Shown here piece by piece: positions 32,633 to 33,144 of a stretch of 33,144 bases of DNA. The number at the start of each line of letters is the position of its first letter. The stretch's first letter is position 1. This stretch comes from Chloroflexota bacterium. Lineage in GTDB: Bacteria; Chloroflexota; Limnocylindria; P2-11E. The stretch lies in assembly GCA_005889075.1 (NCBI GenBank), contig VBDQ01000022.1, positions 1 through 33,144 of the forward strand, given 5' to 3'. Both the position numbers and the translations under genes were made by a program. A model generated the notes under the pieces. The model saw only the letters and a list, made by a program, of their open reading frames with translations, did not search any database and was not told the DNA's origin.

Positions 32633-33042
32633 AACGGCCGATCCGCGTGGTCATGGCGAAGGCCGGTCTCGACGGCCACGACCGCGGCGTGAAGGTCGTG
32701 GCGCGCGCGCTGCGCGACGCCGGCATGGAGGTGATCTACACCGGCGTGCATCAAACGCCGGAACAGGTCGTCGAGACCGCGCTGCAGGAGGATGCCGATG
32801 CCATCGGCGTATCGCTCCTGTCCGGAGCCCACAACTACATCTTTCCGCGGATCGCCGAGCTCATGAAGGAAAAAGGAATGGACGACGTCCTGCTGTTCGG
32901 CGGTGGGATCATCCCGGAGGCCGACGTGGCCGGTCTGGCCAAGGTCGGGGTGGAGCGCGTCTTTCAACCGGGCGCATCGCTCGAAGAGATCACGACATAC
33001 GTCAAGGAAGCGGTTCCACGAAGGCGTGGCGTGCCCTCATAA
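32629..33042 (+). CDS. icmB: Isobutyryl-CoA mutase-type B12-binding small subunit
   Basis: Cobalamin-binding subunit, 137 aa, carrying adenosylcobalamin for the large subunit at 29260. The base-off B12 motif DxHxxG is GLDGHDRG with His about residue 16, followed by SLLSGAHN and [10 protein letters not shown], all typical. The size matches free-standing small subunits (about 136 aa) rather than fused mutases. The start is TTG at 32629 ([13 protein letters not shown]), overlapping the DinB gene stop as TTGA. No MeaB-type G-protein chaperone is seen yet; it may follow beyond the window. Confidence 0.92.
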   Translation: MKRPIRVVMAKAGLDGHDRGVKVVARALRDAGMEVIYTGVHQTPEQVVETALQEDADAIGVSLLSGAHNYIFPRIAELMKEKGMDDVLLFGGGIIPEADVAGLAKVGVERVFQPGASLEEITTYVKEAVPRRRGVPS

Positions 33043-33065
33043 CGAAAGCAAAGGGGAGATCGAAG

Positions 33066-33144
33066 ATGGCGAAGAAAGACGACCGACCGATCGACGCGGG
33101 ACTGGCGGCGCTACACGGCAAGACCGAGCAGGAGGCGATCGACT
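33066..33144 (+). CDS. Start of an unidentified gene, truncated by the window edge
   Basis: An ATG at 33066 preceded by AAGGGGAG at 33051-33058 (7-nt spacing) opens a frame running to the window end: MAKKDDRPIDAGL and so on for 26 residues. It is the next gene of the mutase operon, 23 nt after icmB. Too little is visible to name it. Confidence 0.65.
   Translation, partial: MAKKDDRPIDAGLAALHGKTEQEAID

Noticed and set aside
30927-33042. Cobalamin riboswitch controlling the B12 mutase genes
   Set aside because: The genes overlap each other with no leader, and no B12-box-like structure was seen upstream of the operon at 21269-21371.
1-33144. CRISPR array, tRNA, rRNA, insertion sequence or prophage
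   Set aside because: No regularly spaced repeats, tRNA T-loop/acceptor patterns, transposase or integrase frames were found when reading both strands.

Overview
The window is GC-rich bacterial DNA with dense gene packing, frequent GTG starts (some TTG and perhaps CTG) and many 4-nt stop/start overlaps of the form NTGA. The gene set includes a DUF3662-FHA protein next to a membrane FHA protein, RodA and a class B PBP, a MoxR/DUF58/transglutaminase trio, an ETF:menaquinone-type Fe-S oxidoreductase and a split B12 mutase. This suggests a Gram-positive-like lineage, most likely Chloroflexota (Limnocylindria-like), Dormibacterota or Actinobacteria. This placement is an inference. I saw no rRNA, tRNA, CRISPR array or transposase.

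Layout. (1) 1-3245, minus strand: two sugar ABC permeases and a lipoprotein sugar-binding protein (3' end outside the window), without an ATPase. (2) 3269-8315, plus: FmdB-type zinc ribbon, YihY-type membrane protein, two FHA proteins, RodA and a transpeptidase. This is an actinobacterial-style cell-wall/division cluster without its usual Ser/Thr kinase and phosphatase. (3) 8316-8647: a non-coding gap. (4) 8648-13605, plus: MoxR ATPase, DUF58, TgpA-like transglutaminase and a YbaK-type deacylase. (5) 13602-17756, minus: class V aminotransferase, SerA, a frameshifted exported protein, a small acidic protein and a flavin-type split-barrel protein; the first two fit serine synthesis. (6) 17770-21268: ribulose-phosphate epimerase, a minus-strand sigma factor plus zincin pair, an HD-domain protein and an M20-type amidase. 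(7) 21372-33144, plus: one long, mostly overlapping operon for acyl-CoA catabolism. It begins with a LiuR-like MerR regulator behind a palindromic operator, then thiolase, VOC protein, acyl-CoA dehydrogenase, membrane Fe-S oxidoreductase, EtfB, EtfA, a second acyl-CoA dehydrogenase, a B12 mutase large subunit, a protein of four tandem DinB domains, the mutase B12 subunit and the start of another gene.

Region 7 reads as a pathway. The mutase carries the Phe/Gln active-site pair of isobutyryl-CoA mutase rather than the Tyr/Arg pair of methylmalonyl-CoA mutase. Isobutyryl-CoA (for example from valine) would be turned into n-butyryl-CoA and oxidised by the dehydrogenases. Electrons would pass through ETF and the Fe-S oxidoreductase to menaquinone, and the thiolase would release acetyl-CoA. 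The most unusual element is the four-DinB protein between the two mutase subunit genes: all four domains keep a complete putative metal-binding His triad.

A second theme is a family of short GC-rich palindromic repeats (seven candidate copies). Several lie inside coding sequences in loops or at N-termini, and one coincides with an in-frame extra segment relative to a paralogue in the same window.
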